Below are positions 26,750-37,821 of a stretch of 64,000 nt of DNA, piece after piece. Numbering within the stretch: the first letter of the stretch is position 1; each line of letters opens with the position of its first letter. The notes under the pieces are model-generated. The model worked only from the letters and a program-made list of their open reading frames with translations. It made no database searches and was not told the origin of the DNA. Source of the DNA: Yoonia sp. (GTDB lineage Bacteria; Pseudomonadota; Alphaproteobacteria; Rhodobacterales; Rhodobacteraceae); assembly GCA_023955335.1 (NCBI GenBank), contig JAGSGF010000007.1, forward strand, positions 29,746 through 93,745. The letters run 5' to 3'. Position numbers and translations under genes: made by a program.

Positions 26750-28527
26750 TTGATTTGGTTTCTCTGTCGCAGGCGCAAGGCGCCTTGCTTACGTTGGTGG
26801 TTGTCGCCGCGATGTTTGTGATGTTCCTGCGTGAAGTTTATCCAACCGAAGTCGTCGCCCTGATCGGCGTATCCACGTTATTGGTCACAGGTGTGTTGTC
26901 GTATGATGATGCGGTCATGGCTCTGGCCAACCCGGCCCCTTGGACGATTGCGGCGATGTTCATCATCGTGGGGGCTTTGGTGCGGACAGGCGCGTTGAAT
27001 GCGTTGACCCAATTGGTTGAACGTCAAGCGGTTAAAAACCCAGCCCGCGCCATCGGGGGCGCATTGGTGTTTGTGGCCTTTGCCAGTGCGATTATGAACA
27101 ATACGCCGTTGGTGGTTGTGATGATCCCTGTCTTTGTCCAACTCGCACGGACCTTGGGCACATCAGCGTCCAAGCTGCTGATCCCACTGAGCTATGCCGC
27201 GATTGTTGGGGGGACGATGACCCTGCTGGGAACCTCGACCAACTTGCTGGTTGATGGTGTGGCCCGTGCATCGGGGATGAAGCCGTTTGGTATTCTGGAA
27301 ATTCTGCCGGTCGGTTTGGTCGTCGTCACATGGACGTTTATCTATCTATATTTCGCGGGGCCTCGCCTGCTGCCTGATCGGGCAAGCATGGCGACCTTGC
27401 TGTCCGACCGGTCCAAAATGCGGTTCTTTTCCGAGGCGGTCATTCCACCCGAAAGTAACCTGATCGGGCGCGACGTTATGAGCGTGCAATTGTTCAAACG
27501 CGACGGGGTGCGCCTGATCGATGTCATCCGTGGCGATGCGTCGTTACGGCGCGACCTGCAGGGGGTCGTCTTGCAAAAGAACGACCGTATTGTGCTCCGC
27601 ACGGCCATGTCTGAATTGCTGTCCCTACAAGCAACCCCGGAACTGCGCCGCGTCGATCAGGTGTCTGCGGTTGAAGCTACAACGGTCGAAGTTCTGATTA
27701 CACCCAACTGCAAGATGGTCGGCCGCACGCTTGGGGCGATGCGCCTGCGCCGCCGCTATGCGGTCTATACGCTGGCCGTACACCGCCGCGATACCAATAT
27801 CGGGAGCCAAATGGACAGTCTGGTCGTCCGTGTGGGGGATACGCTGCTGCTAGAAGGCTCGCCCGAGGATATCTCGCGACTTGCCAATGATATGAACCTT
27901 GGTGATGTGTCCAAACCGTCTGAGCGGGCCTTTCGCCGCGGCCGTGCATGGGTTGCAATTGTAACCTTGCTGTCGATCGTGGTCCTTGCCGCGCTGAACG
28001 TCGCTCCCATTTTGATGCTCGCGATGGTTGGTGTGACTGTCGTTCTGATGGCAGGATGCATCGACGCAGAAGAGGCATTTTCATATATAGATGGACGCTT
28101 GCTTGCATTGATTTTTGCGATGCTTGGCGTTGGAGCCGCCCTGCAATCTTCGGGCGCAGTTGCAATGATCGCGGACGTCATATCGCCTGTGATGACCGTG
28201 CTGCCGCCGTTCTTTGTAGTGCTTTCGGTTTATCTGCTGTCATCGCTCCTGACCGAATTGGTTAGCAATAATGCGGTCGCCGTGGTGATGACACCCGTGG
28301 CGATTGGGTTGGCCACAGCGCTGGGCGTTGATCCGCGTCCGCTTGTGGTGGCCGTGATGATCGCGGCAAGCGCCAGCTTTGCGACACCGATCGGGTACCA
28401 GACCAATACGTTGGTCTACGGCCCCGGCGGATATAAATTCGCGGATTTCCTAAAATTCGGAATCCCTCTAAACCTGTCGCTCGCACCTATCGTAAGCTTT
28501 GTGATCCCGATGATCTGGCCGCTCTGA
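26746..28527 (+). CDS. SLC13-family permease with two central RCK_C (TrkA_C) domains
   Basis: A 593-residue transporter. N-terminal membrane block about residues 1-200 with NNTPLVVVMIPVF and the TMTLLGTSTNLL hairpin; two soluble RCK_C/TrkA_C modules about 215-385; C-terminal membrane block to the end with LLSSLLTELVSNNAVAVVMTP and TPIGYQTNTLVYG. This architecture is typical of bacterial anion or sulfate transporters of the SLC13 group; the substrate cannot be read from the sequence. Confidence 0.9.
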   Translation: MIDLVSLSQAQGALLTLVVVAAMFVMFLREVYPTEVVALIGVSTLLVTGVLSYDDAVMALANPAPWTIAAMFIIVGALVRTGALNALTQLVERQAVKNPARAIGGALVFVAFASAIMNNTPLVVVMIPVFVQLARTLGTSASKLLIPLSYAAIVGGTMTLLGTSTNLLVDGVARASGMKPFGILEILPVGLVVVTWTFIYLYFAGPRLLPDRASMATLLSDRSKMRFFSEAVIPPESNLIGRDVMSVQLFKRDGVRLIDVIRGDASLRRDLQGVVLQKNDRIVLRTAMSELLSLQATPELRRVDQVSAVEATTVEVLITPNCKMVGRTLGAMRLRRRYAVYTLAVHRRDTNIGSQMDSLVVRVGDTLLLEGSPEDISRLANDMNLGDVSKPSERAFRRGRAWVAIVTLLSIVVLAALNVAPILMLAMVGVTVVLMAGCIDAEEAFSYIDGRLLALIFAMLGVGAALQSSGAVAMIADVISPVMTVLPPFFVVLSVYLLSSLLTELVSNNAVAVVMTPVAIGLATALGVDPRPLVVAVMIAASASFATPIGYQTNTLVYGPGGYKFADFLKFGIPLNLSLAPIVSFVIPMIWPL

Positions 28528-28657
28528 CTTTTTCCGAAGTAAAAATATGTCCGCCGGAGGCATGGTTTTGGAAAAAAACCAATCAACAACACCCGCTTGA
28601 TCCATGCCCCCGATGTGGCATAAGACGGACAAAATCAAAGACGAATAGGATATCGAC

Positions 28658-29404
28658 ATGGCTGGCCACTCAAAATGGGCGAATATTCAGCACCGCAAAG
28701 GGCGTCAAGACAAACTGCGCTCTAAGCTGTTTTCAAAATTGGCCAAGGAAATCACCGTGGCTGCCAAGATGGGCGACCCTGACCCTGACAAAAACCCGCG
28801 TCTGCGGATGGCCGTCAAAGAAGCGAAATCTTTGTCTGTGCCAAAGGATGTGATTGATCGCGCGATCAAAAAATCCGAAGCTGGCGAAGGGGATAACTAT
28901 GACGAGATCCGTTACGAAGGCTATGGCCCCAACGGTGTGGCCGTGATCGTCGAGGCGATGACCGATAACAAAAACCGCACCGCGTCTGTGGTTCGGTCCA
29001 CGTTTTCCAAAAACGGTGGCAACTTGGGTGAAACCGGATCGGTCGGCTTCATGTTCGACCGCAAAGGCGAGGTGGTTTACCCCGCATCCGTGGGCGACGC
29101 CGACACCGTAATGATGGCCGCGATTGAAGCAGGGGCCGATGACGTGCAGTCGGACGAAGACAATCACGTGATCTATTGCGAAGATACCGAGCTGAATGAG
29201 GTGGCCACCGCCTTGGAAAAAGACCTTGGCGAGTCTTTGTCGACCAAACTGATCTGGAAACCCAACATGACCACCGAACTGGACATTGACGGGTTCACCA
29301 AGCTGATGAAGCTACTGGATATTCTGGAAGAAGACGACGACGTGCAGCGGGTCACGACGAACATGGACGTGTCTGACGACGTTATGGCCTTGTTCGAAGG
29401 CTAA
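28658..29404 (+). CDS. YebC/PmpR-family protein
   Basis: A 248-residue cytoplasmic protein that starts [18 protein letters not shown], the family hallmark. YebC proteins were described as transcription regulators, and more recently as aids to translation of proline-rich stretches. Length is normal. The 130 bases before it separate it from the SLC13 gene and probably hold its promoter. Confidence 0.96.
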   Translation: MAGHSKWANIQHRKGRQDKLRSKLFSKLAKEITVAAKMGDPDPDKNPRLRMAVKEAKSLSVPKDVIDRAIKKSEAGEGDNYDEIRYEGYGPNGVAVIVEAMTDNKNRTASVVRSTFSKNGGNLGETGSVGFMFDRKGEVVYPASVGDADTVMMAAIEAGADDVQSDEDNHVIYCEDTELNEVATALEKDLGESLSTKLIWKPNMTTELDIDGFTKLMKLLDILEEDDDVQRVTTNMDVSDDVMALFEG

Positions 29405-29489
29405 GCGGTGATTGCATTGTGGATATTGGGGCGTGGTCAGCGATGGCCGCGCCCTTGTTATTTGTCGTGCCGCCTGTCACGGATTGTTT

Positions 29490-30419
29490 ATGCAACAAGC
29501 CCGCGCCTCACGCCCCATGCTGGGTATTTTCTGGATGGTCCTGACTGGCCTGATGTTCGTCGGGGTTACGGCAATTGTGAAATATGTGGGGTCTGATTTA
29601 CCTGCTGCTGAAGGTGCGTTTCTGCGGTATTTGCTGGGCCTTGTTTTCGTTATTCCGATGATCCGTCCTATCTTGCGGGCGCGGTTGGACCGGCGGCAGG
29701 TCATGCTATTCAGTCTGCGCGGTATTGTGCATACGGGCGCCGTCATCCTTTGGTTTTATGCGATGTCGCGCATTCCATTGGCTGAAGTCACCGCGATGAA
29801 TTACCTCAGTCCAGTATATGTGGCCATTGGCGCGGCGCTGTTCTTGGGCGAACGTTTGCCACCGCGCCGCCTGATTGCTGTGGGTGTGGCCTTACTCGGG
29901 GCGATGATCATTTTGCGGCCCGGCATGCGTGTCCTTGACCCCGGCCATGTCGCGATGTTGTTCACAGCCCTTGGATTTGCTGCGGGTTATCTGATTGCCA
30001 AACTGATGTCCGGCGAAGTGTCTGCCGCCGTTGTTGTCGGTATGTTGTCGATCACTGTCACGATCGGGCTGGCGCCGTTTGCCTACGCAGTTTGGGTGAC
30101 ACCGACGCTGCCCCAAGTTGGTTGGATGTTTTTGGTCGCTTGTTTTGCGACTGCTGGCCATTACACCATGACCTTGGCCTTTGCCGCGGCCCCATTGACC
30201 GTCACGCAGCCGGCAACGTTTCTGCAGCTTGTTTGGGCGGTCATCTTGGGGGCTGTCATTTTCGCGGAACCCATCGATGGCTGGGTCATTCTCGGCGGCG
30301 TTGTGATTATGGCATCGGTTAGCTTTATCACATGGCGCGAGGCAGTCGCGCTGCGTAAAAGCCGGCAGTCTGCACCTGCGACCAAAGCCGACATTCAGGC
30401 TGATGTTTTTATTGATTGA
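29490..30419 (+). CDS. DMT-family transporter (EamA)
   Basis: The transporter has 309 residues from the ATG at 29490; an upstream start at 29412 would add a Cys-rich stretch that does not look like a signal or membrane segment. Ten hydrophobic segments form two EamA repeats, the first with MNYLSPVYVAIGAALFLGERL and the second with ATFLQLVWAVILGAVIFAEP. It is probably an exporter of small metabolites. Its end overlaps the inverted repeat in front of betI. Confidence 0.9.
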   Translation: MQQARASRPMLGIFWMVLTGLMFVGVTAIVKYVGSDLPAAEGAFLRYLLGLVFVIPMIRPILRARLDRRQVMLFSLRGIVHTGAVILWFYAMSRIPLAEVTAMNYLSPVYVAIGAALFLGERLPPRRLIAVGVALLGAMIILRPGMRVLDPGHVAMLFTALGFAAGYLIAKLMSGEVSAAVVVGMLSITVTIGLAPFAYAVWVTPTLPQVGWMFLVACFATAGHYTMTLAFAAAPLTVTQPATFLQLVWAVILGAVIFAEPIDGWVILGGVVIMASVSFITWREAVALRKSRQSAPATKADIQADVFID

Positions 30420-30433
30420 CGGGTCAATAAAAA
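30406..30433. promoter_or_regulatory. Inverted repeat before betI, likely BetI operator
   Basis: TTTTTATTGA (30406-30415) and TCAATAAAAA (30424-30433) are perfect inverted repeats with an 8-base spacer. A second, inner palindrome TTGAC-GG-GTCAA lies at 30416-30427. It lies 37 bases before the betI ATG. The core resembles the ATTGA...TCAAT arrangement I recall for the E. coli BetI operator, so autoregulation with choline release is the likely function. Confidence 0.6.
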
Positions 30434-30470
30434 TCCGAAATATGTGCGCCAGTGTTTGATGGGGTAAATT

Positions 30471-31040
30471 ATGCCGAAATTAGGAATGGAACCGATCCGC
30501 CGCGCCGCCCTTGTTAAGGCGACGATAGCGGAAATTGGTGCAGCTGGATCACTGGATGTGACCGTGAGCCGGATTGCAAAGCGTGCGGGCATGTCTTCTG
30601 CATTGGCCCATCATTATTTTGGCGGAAAGAACCAGATATTTGAGGCAGCAATGCGTCAGATTCTGCGCGATTATTCCGCCGAGGTGCGCACCGCCTTGGC
30701 CGCAGCTACAGACCCCGCCGCCCGCGCACGAGCAATTGTGCATGCGAACTTTGCGCAGTCTTGCTTTGATCCCGCCACGGTGTCTGCATGGATGACGTTC
30801 TATGTGCAGGCGCAAACTAATCCTGATGCGCTACGCCTTTTGCGTGCTTATCAGCGTCGGTTGCGGTCCAATTTGACCCATGCGCTGCGCACGCTTTGCG
30901 ATGACCCGCGCGGGGCCGCCGATACAATGGCCGCATTGATTGATGGCCTGTATATTCGTGCGGCGCTGACTGCCCCCGATGCAAACCCGGAGCGTACCGC
31001 CTTGGCCGCGCTTTCTACACTGACCAAAGGTGCCGTATGA
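30471..31040 (+). CDS. betI: Choline-responsive TetR-family repressor BetI
   Basis: The repressor (189 residues) of the choline-to-betaine operon. The N-terminal TetR HTH has MEPIRRAALVKATI, TVSRIAKRAGMSSALAHHYFG, and the BetI-like tail DGLYIRAAL. It is first in the operon, and its stop overlaps the betC start by four bases. A palindrome at 30406-30433 is the probable target. Confidence 0.93.
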   Translation: MPKLGMEPIRRAALVKATIAEIGAAGSLDVTVSRIAKRAGMSSALAHHYFGGKNQIFEAAMRQILRDYSAEVRTALAAATDPAARARAIVHANFAQSCFDPATVSAWMTFYVQAQTNPDALRLLRAYQRRLRSNLTHALRTLCDDPRGAADTMAALIDGLYIRAALTAPDANPERTALAALSTLTKGAV

Positions 31041-32545
31041 CCCAACCGAATATCCTGATTATCATGGTGGACCAGCTGAACGGGACGTTGTTCCCTGACG
31101 GCCCGGCTGACTGGTTGCATGCGCCTAATCTTAAGGCGTTGGCTGCGCGGTCGACACGGTTTGCAAATGCCTACACGGCGTCGCCGCTATGCGCCCCTGC
31201 GCGGGCCTCGTTTATGTCCGGCCAATTGCCCAGTCGCACAGGCGTCTATGATAACGCCGCCGAATTTGCGTCGTCGATCCCGACCTATGCCCACCACTTG
31301 CGCCGTGCCGGATACCAGACCTGTTTGTCAGGCAAGATGCACTTTGTCGGCCCTGACCAAATGCACGGGTTCGAGGACCGCTTGACGACTGATATCTACC
31401 CCGCCGATTTTGGCTGGACCCCAGATTACCGCAAACCCGGTGAGCGGATTGATTGGTGGTATCATAATATGGGCTCTGTCACTGGTGCAGGCGTGGCCGA
31501 GATTTCCAATCAAATGGAATATGACGATGAGGTCGCATATCACGCGACCCGCAAGCTCTATGATTTATCGCGCGGGGGCGATGCCCGCCCATGGTGCCTG
31601 ACCGTCAGCTTCACACATCCGCATGATCCGTATGTCGCCCGCAAAAAGTACTGGGACCTGTACGAGGATTGCGAACATCTTATGCCTGACATCGGCCCGA
31701 TCCCCTATGCCGACCAAGACGCCCATTCGCAGCGTATTTTGGACGCAAATGACCGTGATAACTTCAATATCACCGAAGATCACATCGTTCGCGCGCGCCG
31801 TGCATATTTTGCAAACATCAGCTACATCGACGATAAAGTCGGCGAGATCTTGCAAACGCTGAAAGACACTCGCCAAGAGGCTAAGATTATCTTTGTGTCC
31901 GATCATGGCGACATGCTTGGCGAACGCGGGCTATGGTTCAAGATGTCGTTTTACGATGGATCTGCGCGCGTACCGCTGATGATCTCGGCACCAGAAATGG
32001 AACCGGGCCTGACGACCACCCCTGTCAGTAGCATCGACATTTTGCCCACCCTTTGTGATCTGGCGGGCGTTGATATGAACGAGGTCATGCCGTGGACCGA
32101 CGGTCAATCCATCGTGCCACTGGGGCAGGGGGCTGACCGATCCGAACCTGTTGCGATGGAATATGCCGCCGAAGGGTCATATGCGCCGCTGGTGTCGTTG
32201 CGGTATGGCAAGTGGAAATACAATCGCTGTGCGCTTGATCCTGATCAATTGTTCGATATGGACGCAGACCCGCACGAGCTGACCAATCTTGCGGATCACC
32301 CTGATCATCAAGGCACCGTCACCCAACTGCGTGCCAAATCCCAAGCCCGTTGGGATCTCGACACATTTGATGCGGCCGTGCGTCAATCTCAAGCTGGCCG
32401 GTGGGTCGTCTACGAGGCGCTACGCAACGGGTCCTACTATCCTTGGGACTATCAGCCGCTGCAAAAAGCGTCCGAGCGGTACATGCGCAACCACATGGAC
32501 CTGAACATCCTTGAAGATAATAAACGTTTCCCACGCGGTGAATAA
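31037..32545 (+). CDS. betC: Choline-sulfatase
   Basis: Hydrolyses choline-O-sulfate to choline and sulfate, feeding betaine synthesis and sulfur supply. The 502-residue type I sulfatase has the modification site [11 protein letters not shown] with C52 (CxPxR), expected to become formylglycine. Metal ligands lie in MVDQLNG and [16 protein letters not shown]. The C-terminal [20 protein letters not shown] region is characteristic of BetC. It has no signal peptide, so it is cytoplasmic. Confidence 0.96.
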   Translation: MTQPNILIIMVDQLNGTLFPDGPADWLHAPNLKALAARSTRFANAYTASPLCAPARASFMSGQLPSRTGVYDNAAEFASSIPTYAHHLRRAGYQTCLSGKMHFVGPDQMHGFEDRLTTDIYPADFGWTPDYRKPGERIDWWYHNMGSVTGAGVAEISNQMEYDDEVAYHATRKLYDLSRGGDARPWCLTVSFTHPHDPYVARKKYWDLYEDCEHLMPDIGPIPYADQDAHSQRILDANDRDNFNITEDHIVRARRAYFANISYIDDKVGEILQTLKDTRQEAKIIFVSDHGDMLGERGLWFKMSFYDGSARVPLMISAPEMEPGLTTTPVSSIDILPTLCDLAGVDMNEVMPWTDGQSIVPLGQGADRSEPVAMEYAAEGSYAPLVSLRYGKWKYNRCALDPDQLFDMDADPHELTNLADHPDHQGTVTQLRAKSQARWDLDTFDAAVRQSQAGRWVVYEALRNGSYYPWDYQPLQKASERYMRNHMDLNILEDNKRFPRGE

Positions 32546-32585
32546 TCGCCTCGCTTTTTTCAAAATACTCCCCCCGGAGGGCCCC

Positions 32586-34037
32586 ATGATTATCCAGCCA
32601 ACAGCCTCTCATTTCATTGATGGTCACTATGTCGAAGACACTGCCGGTGATCCGATCCCTGTGATCTATCCGGCGACGGGCGAAGTCATCGCGACGCTCT
32701 ACAGCGCGACCCCGGCAATTATCGATCAAGCCCTCGCATCGGCCAAGCGTGCACAAAAAGAATGGGCTGCATGGACCGCCACCGACCGTGGCCGCGTGTT
32801 GCGCCGTGCCGCAGATATCATGCGCGATCGTAATCATGATCTTTCGGTTTTAGAAACTTATGACACGGGCAAACCCTATCAGGAAACATCTGTCGCAGAT
32901 GCCACATCAGGGGCCGACGCGTTGGAATACTTCGGCGGTCTGGCGGCCAGTATCACCGGTGAGCATATTCAGTTGGGCGAAGATTTCGTCTATACTCGCC
33001 GCGAACCGCTTGGTGTTTGCGTGGGTATCGGTGCGTGGAACTATCCGACCCAAATCGCCAGCTGGAAAGCCGCCCCTGCATTGGCTTGCGGCAACGCAAT
33101 GGTGTTCAAACCATCCGAGACAACGCCGCTTTGCGCGCTGAAAGTTGCGGAAATCTTACTGGAGGCGGGGGCTCCGGCAGGTGTTTACAATGTTATCCAA
33201 GGCTATGGCACGGTCGGCGCTTCGCTTGTCACTGACGCGCGGGTTGCCAAAGTGTCGTTGACAGGTTCCGTGCCAACGGGCCGCAAAGTCTATGCCGCTG
33301 CTGCGGCCGGTATCCGTCATGTCACGATGGAACTGGGCGGCAAGTCCCCGATTGTCATTTTTGACGATGCTGATCTGGAAAACGCTGTGTCTGGCGCGAT
33401 CTTGGGGAACTTCTATTCCTCTGGCCAAGTCTGTTCCAATGGCACCCGCGTTTTTGTACAAAAGGGTATCAAAGAAGCGTTTCTTGCCCGCATGGTGGAA
33501 CGGCTCAAAGGCGTGAAAATGGGCGACCCACAGGACCCGGACGTGAACTTTGGCCCGATGGTGTCAGAAAAGCAGCGCGACATTGTTGCTGGCTATATCG
33601 AAAAAGGTGTAGCCGAGGGCGCACGTTTGATCGCGGGCGGTGCAATCGTCGCGGGGGGGGGATATTTCATCGAACCCACCGTCTTTGCCGATGTGACGGA
33701 TGATATGACAATCGCACGCGAAGAAATCTTTGGCCCCGTTCTCTCGGTCCTTGATTTTGACACCGAACAAGAGGTGCTAGCACGCGCCAATGATACCGAA
33801 TTTGGCCTAGCCGCAGGTGTCTTTACCGCCGATCTGACCCGCGCCCACCGGATGGCCGCAGGGTTCGAGGCGGGCACATGTTACATCAACACGTATAATC
33901 TTGCCCCCGTAGAGGCCCCGTTTGGCGGGTCAAAACAGTCTGGCGTCGGGCGTGAAAACTCCAAAGCCGCAATTGAACATTATTCGCAAATCAAGGGCGT
34001 CTATGTGGCCATGGGCGACGTGGAGGCACCATTCTAA
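32586..34037 (+). CDS. betB: Betaine-aldehyde dehydrogenase
   Basis: Oxidises betaine aldehyde to glycine betaine with NAD(P)+. The protein has 483 residues from the ATG at 32586, which has a CCGGAGGG ribosome binding site; an earlier start lies inside betC and is unlikely. The catalytic Glu is in [10 protein letters not shown] and the catalytic Cys in [12 protein letters not shown]. The coding sequence contains a nine-G run at 33653-33661, unusual for an essential catabolic step. Its last base is the first base of the next gene. Confidence 0.96.
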   Translation: MIIQPTASHFIDGHYVEDTAGDPIPVIYPATGEVIATLYSATPAIIDQALASAKRAQKEWAAWTATDRGRVLRRAADIMRDRNHDLSVLETYDTGKPYQETSVADATSGADALEYFGGLAASITGEHIQLGEDFVYTRREPLGVCVGIGAWNYPTQIASWKAAPALACGNAMVFKPSETTPLCALKVAEILLEAGAPAGVYNVIQGYGTVGASLVTDARVAKVSLTGSVPTGRKVYAAAAAGIRHVTMELGGKSPIVIFDDADLENAVSGAILGNFYSSGQVCSNGTRVFVQKGIKEAFLARMVERLKGVKMGDPQDPDVNFGPMVSEKQRDIVAGYIEKGVAEGARLIAGGAIVAGGGYFIEPTVFADVTDDMTIAREEIFGPVLSVLDFDTEQEVLARANDTEFGLAAGVFTADLTRAHRMAAGFEAGTCYINTYNLAPVEAPFGGSKQSGVGRENSKAAIEHYSQIKGVYVAMGDVEAPF

Positions 34038-34282
34038 TGGTACAAACAACAACACGTTTGCCGCTAAAGCCCGTTGATTACGTCAAATGGATTGCGACCG
34101 CCATCCAATTGATTGGTTACGGCTTAACCGGCCTGAACTATACTCCGTGGAACATCTATGCGTTCCTTGTTGGGATATTCTTATGGTTCGCTGTCGGTTT
34201 TATGTGGAAAGACCGCGCCATCATGGTGGTGCATGTTGGCGCATTTATATCGCTTACGATTGGGTACTTGAATGCAGCCTGA
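34037..34282 (+). CDS. Small membrane protein between betB and betA (possibly DUF6552)
   Basis: An 81-residue protein with three hydrophobic segments (about residues 15-36, 40-57 and 60-78). It overlaps betB by one base and betA by eleven, so it is firmly within the bet operon. From memory, a family of this size (DUF6552) occupies the same place in other roseobacters; I cannot verify that here. It may tether BetA to the membrane, where electrons from choline enter the respiratory chain (inference). Confidence 0.75.
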   Translation: MVQTTTRLPLKPVDYVKWIATAIQLIGYGLTGLNYTPWNIYAFLVGIFLWFAVGFMWKDRAIMVVHVGAFISLTIGYLNAA

Positions 34283-35939
34283 TCAAGCGGATTATGTCGT
34301 CATTGGCGCGGGGTCTGCGGGTTGCGCGATTGCCTACCGTTTGGCCGAAGCAGGCAAGCAGGTGTTGATTATTGAACATGGCGGTTCAGATGCCGGTCCG
34401 TTCATTCAGATGCCCGCCGCATTGTCCTATCCGATGAACATGAAGATGTATGATTGGGGCATGTCGACTGAACCCGAACCGCATCTGGATGGTCGTTCCT
34501 TGGTTACCCCGCGCGGCAAGGTTATTGGCGGGTCATCGTCGATCAACGGTATGATCTACGTGCGCGGTCATGCCCGTGACTATGATCATTGGGCCGAAAG
34601 CGGGGCGCAAGGCTGGGCTTACGCCGATGTGCTGCCCTATTTCAAACGGATGGAGCATTGGCATTCGGGTGGTCATGGCGGCGATAAGGCGTGGCGTGGC
34701 CGCAAAGGCCCGCTGCACGTCACACGTGGACCGCGCACCAACCCGTTGACCCGTGCCTTTGTAAAGGCAGGCAAGCAAGCCGGTTATCCGGTCACTGGCG
34801 ACTACAATGGTGAGCAGCAAGAAGGCTTTGGCCCCTTTGATGCGACCATTTGGAAAGGCCGCCGCTGGTCTGCGGCCAATGCGTATTTACGTCCGGCACT
34901 GAAGCGTCCCAATTGCACGTTAATCCGGGCCTTTGCCCGTAAAATCGTGATCGAAGATGGTCGCGCTGTTGGGGTTGAGGTGGATCGCGGCGGCAATACC
35001 GAAGTGATCCGCGCAAACGTCGAGGTGATCGTGGCCGCGTCGTCCCTAAACTCTCCTAAACTACTGATGTTGTCCGGTATCGGCCCTGCTGCCCACCTGG
35101 CAGAACATGGCATCAAGGTGGTCGCTGACCGCGCGGGTGTGGGGCAAAACCTACAAGACCATCTGGAACTTTACATCCAGCAGGCCGCGACCAAGCCGGT
35201 GTCGTTGTTCAAGCATTGGAACCTGTGGGGCAAGGCCAAGATCGGGGCACAATGGCTGTTTACGAAAACGGGCCTTGGCGCATCGAACCAATTTGAAAGC
35301 GCTGCTTTCGTGCGGTCCAATGCGGGTGTTGAGTACCCCGATATTCAGTATCATTTCTTGCCGATTGCTGTGCGTTATGATGGTAAAATTGCTGCGGAAG
35401 GCCATGGATACCAAGCTCACGTTGGCCCAATGCGCTCCGCGTCACGCGGCGAAGTTACCTTGCGGTCGGCCGATCCGGCAGACAATCCGCGCATCCAGTT
35501 CAACTATATGTCCGCCAAAACCGATTGGGAGGATTTCCGTACCTGCATCCGCCTAACCCGAGAGATTTTCGGTCAAGATGCGTTTGCGCCATATTCCGGC
35601 AAGGAAATTCAGCCGGGTAAAGACGTGCAATCAGACGAGGCGCTTGATGATTTCATCCGCGAACATGTCGAAAGCGCGTACCATCCTTGCGGCACCTGCA
35701 AAATGGGTGCAACGGATGATCCGATGGCCGTTGTTGATGCCGAATGCCGTGTGATCGGTGTTGACGGTTTGCGCGTCGCTGACAGTTCGATCTTTCCACG
35801 TATTACCAACGGCAATTTGAACGGGCCGTCTATTATGGTTGGCGAAAAGGCGGCCGATCACATCCTTGGCCGTCAGCCGCTTGCGCCCGCAAATGATCGC
35901 CCGTGGATCAATCCAAATTGGGAAACGTCGCAGCGCTAG
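34272..35939 (+). CDS. betA: Choline dehydrogenase
   Basis: A 555-residue GMC-family FAD flavoprotein oxidising choline to betaine aldehyde (and on to betaine). The FAD-binding Rossmann motif [18 protein letters not shown] is at the N-terminus. GMC signatures are [19 protein letters not shown] and [19 protein letters not shown]. The catalytic His is in [14 protein letters not shown]. It is the last gene of the bet operon and overlaps the convergent coxG-like gene by four bases. Confidence 0.96.
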   Translation: MQPDQADYVVIGAGSAGCAIAYRLAEAGKQVLIIEHGGSDAGPFIQMPAALSYPMNMKMYDWGMSTEPEPHLDGRSLVTPRGKVIGGSSSINGMIYVRGHARDYDHWAESGAQGWAYADVLPYFKRMEHWHSGGHGGDKAWRGRKGPLHVTRGPRTNPLTRAFVKAGKQAGYPVTGDYNGEQQEGFGPFDATIWKGRRWSAANAYLRPALKRPNCTLIRAFARKIVIEDGRAVGVEVDRGGNTEVIRANVEVIVAASSLNSPKLLMLSGIGPAAHLAEHGIKVVADRAGVGQNLQDHLELYIQQAATKPVSLFKHWNLWGKAKIGAQWLFTKTGLGASNQFESAAFVRSNAGVEYPDIQYHFLPIAVRYDGKIAAEGHGYQAHVGPMRSASRGEVTLRSADPADNPRIQFNYMSAKTDWEDFRTCIRLTREIFGQDAFAPYSGKEIQPGKDVQSDEALDDFIREHVESAYHPCGTCKMGATDDPMAVVDAECRVIGVDGLRVADSSIFPRITNGNLNGPSIMVGEKAADHILGRQPLAPANDRPWINPNWETSQR

Positions 35940-36385
35940 TCAGGGGGGCCTTCAACGACAGCTTGAAAGTTATCAAAGAACTGGTCGGCCATTTTGCGGG
36001 CAAAGCCGCCGATAATCCGGCTGCCAAGTTGTGCGAGCTTGCCGCCCACTTTGGCCGTTGCGTTGTAGGTCAGCTCGCATCCCTCGTCGACGGCCCGTAA
36101 GGTCACGTCCGCACCGCCCTTTGCGAAACCTGCGACGCCGCCTTTGCCTTCGCCCACGATCGTGTAGGACGTGCCTGGGACAACGTTTTCCAACGTCACT
36201 TCGCCGTGGAAGGTGGCTTTCACTGGCCCAACTTTTTGTTTCACGGTCGCGGCAAATCCGGTTTCGGGGGATCCCGTCAGATCTTCGCATCCGGGAATGC
36301 AGGCCTTAAGGGTCTCTGGATTGTTCAGATGCGCCCAAACGGTCGCCGTGTCTGCGGCAATGATTTTTGTGCCAGTCAATTCCAT
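35936..36385 (-). CDS. CoxG/SRPBCC-family protein
   Basis: A 149-residue START-like protein of the carbon monoxide dehydrogenase subunit G family. Hallmarks are [30 protein letters not shown] and [18 protein letters not shown]. No CO dehydrogenase genes are near, so a link to CO is not supported. CoxG-like proteins may bind quinones or lipids. It converges with betA. Confidence 0.85.
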   Translation of the reverse strand: MELTGTKIIAADTATVWAHLNNPETLKACIPGCEDLTGSPETGFAATVKQKVGPVKATFHGEVTLENVVPGTSYTIVGEGKGGVAGFAKGGADVTLRAVDEGCELTYNATAKVGGKLAQLGSRIIGGFARKMADQFFDNFQAVVEGPPD

Positions 36386-36432
36386 ACGCGTGTTCCTTTT
36401 CGTTAAGATGAGTTGGCCATAAACCGGTTGGA

Positions 36433-37812
36433 TTAGTCAACCTGATAGGGCAGCACACCACGTCGGTCTGGGTTCACGCGCAGTCGTCGTTCGAGCGGCG
36501 GAACGGAGCGCTGGTGGCAGCTTTTACGTTCGCAAATCCGGCACGAAATCCCGATTGGTGCATAGGCGTCGGGGGCTGCGCGGTCCATGTGGTCGGCGTA
36601 AACAAGCGCGTCTGCATGGCGGACTTCGCAGCCCAATCCGATAGCGTACCGCCGTGTGGGGGCGTTGAATGCGCCACCGGATTTTGACACGTCCCGCGCG
36701 AGGCAAAAATACCGCGCCCCATCGGGCGTTTCGGCCAATTGCCGCAAGAACTGTCCGGGTGTTTCAAACGCGGCATGCACGTTCCACAGCGGACATGCCC
36801 CGCCGTAGCGTGCGAACTGTAATGTCGTGGCCGAATGTCTTTTGGTGATGGTCCCAGCTTGGTCCACACGCACAAAAAAGAACGGGATGCCTTTTGCTGC
36901 GGGGCGTTGCAGCGTGGACAATCTGTGCGCCACTTGTTCAAGCGAGGCTCCAAACTGCGCAGATAGAATTTCCAGATCGTGCCGCGTGTCTTTGGCGGCT
37001 TGCAGGAACGCGCCATAAGGCATGAGCGCGGCGCCAGCAAAATAATTGGCAAGACCAACGAGCGCGATGCCGCGTGCTTCCGGTGATTGAAATCGTGCCA
37101 GATCGAGCGTCGCGCTGAGCAGCGTTTCCTGACTGATCAAGGCGAGTTGCAAGAGGAGTTGGAAGGTCTGTGTGGCGGCGGCGGCCCCGCTTGCAAGGAT
37201 CAGTGTTTTGGTCGCAGGATCGTAGTGTCGCAAGGGGCTATCGGCGCTGCGAACGACTGTGACGCCAAGGTCGTTTAGGGCCTGTTCTGCGGTTTTTCTG
37301 GTGCGGGCAAAATGTTCCGCAGCCCGATCCACCGCATCAATGTAATTGTCGCAATAGTGAAAAAAGTCGCGCACCTCTTCCCATGGACTGGGGGCAAGGC
37401 GGGTGTCTTCGCGGCCTAATGCCTCGTCCAAACTGGCAAGCCGTTCGTGGGTTTGACGGTAGGCTGCATGCAGATCAAGGAACGCGCGCGCAAGCGTCGG
37501 TGCATTGGCCGCCGCCAGTCGCAAATCGGCCAGTTGTGGTGCATCGCCTGTGAACACTGGATCGGCGAGCGCTTCGCGCATGTCGCCCACAAGCCGCGCC
37601 TCATCACCTGATTGCAATTCGGTGACGTCAAAGCCGAACTCTTGCGCCAGCCCCAATACAACCGATGTGCTGACAGGCCGGTTATTGTTTTCCATCTGGT
37701 TCAAATAGGGCAGCGACACGCCAAGTTTCTGCGCAAACACCTTTTGAGTCAGAGACAGCCGCGCCCGAAGCTCACGCAGCTTCGCACCAGCATAGATTTT
37801 CTGAACGGCCAT
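36433..37812 (-). CDS. pccR: Short-chain fatty acyl-CoA regulator, PccR type (ScfR family)
   Basis: A 459-residue regulator. An N-terminal XRE HTH is at about residues 8-65 (LRELRARLSLTQKVFAQKLG, then LPYLNQMENN). A long central domain carries the acyl-CoA-sensing region, and the C-terminal ScfR domain has a Cys cluster CRICERKSCHQR. Rhodobacter sphaeroides PccR controls propionyl-CoA carboxylase; the pccB gene lies 1.4 kb away here, supporting the same role. TTTGCAAA-like boxes precede its own start. Confidence 0.88.
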   Translation of the reverse strand: MAVQKIYAGAKLRELRARLSLTQKVFAQKLGVSLPYLNQMENNNRPVSTSVVLGLAQEFGFDVTELQSGDEARLVGDMREALADPVFTGDAPQLADLRLAAANAPTLARAFLDLHAAYRQTHERLASLDEALGREDTRLAPSPWEEVRDFFHYCDNYIDAVDRAAEHFARTRKTAEQALNDLGVTVVRSADSPLRHYDPATKTLILASGAAAATQTFQLLLQLALISQETLLSATLDLARFQSPEARGIALVGLANYFAGAALMPYGAFLQAAKDTRHDLEILSAQFGASLEQVAHRLSTLQRPAAKGIPFFFVRVDQAGTITKRHSATTLQFARYGGACPLWNVHAAFETPGQFLRQLAETPDGARYFCLARDVSKSGGAFNAPTRRYAIGLGCEVRHADALVYADHMDRAAPDAYAPIGISCRICERKSCHQRSVPPLERRLRVNPDRRGVLPYQVD

Positions 37813-37821
37813 TGGCGCACC

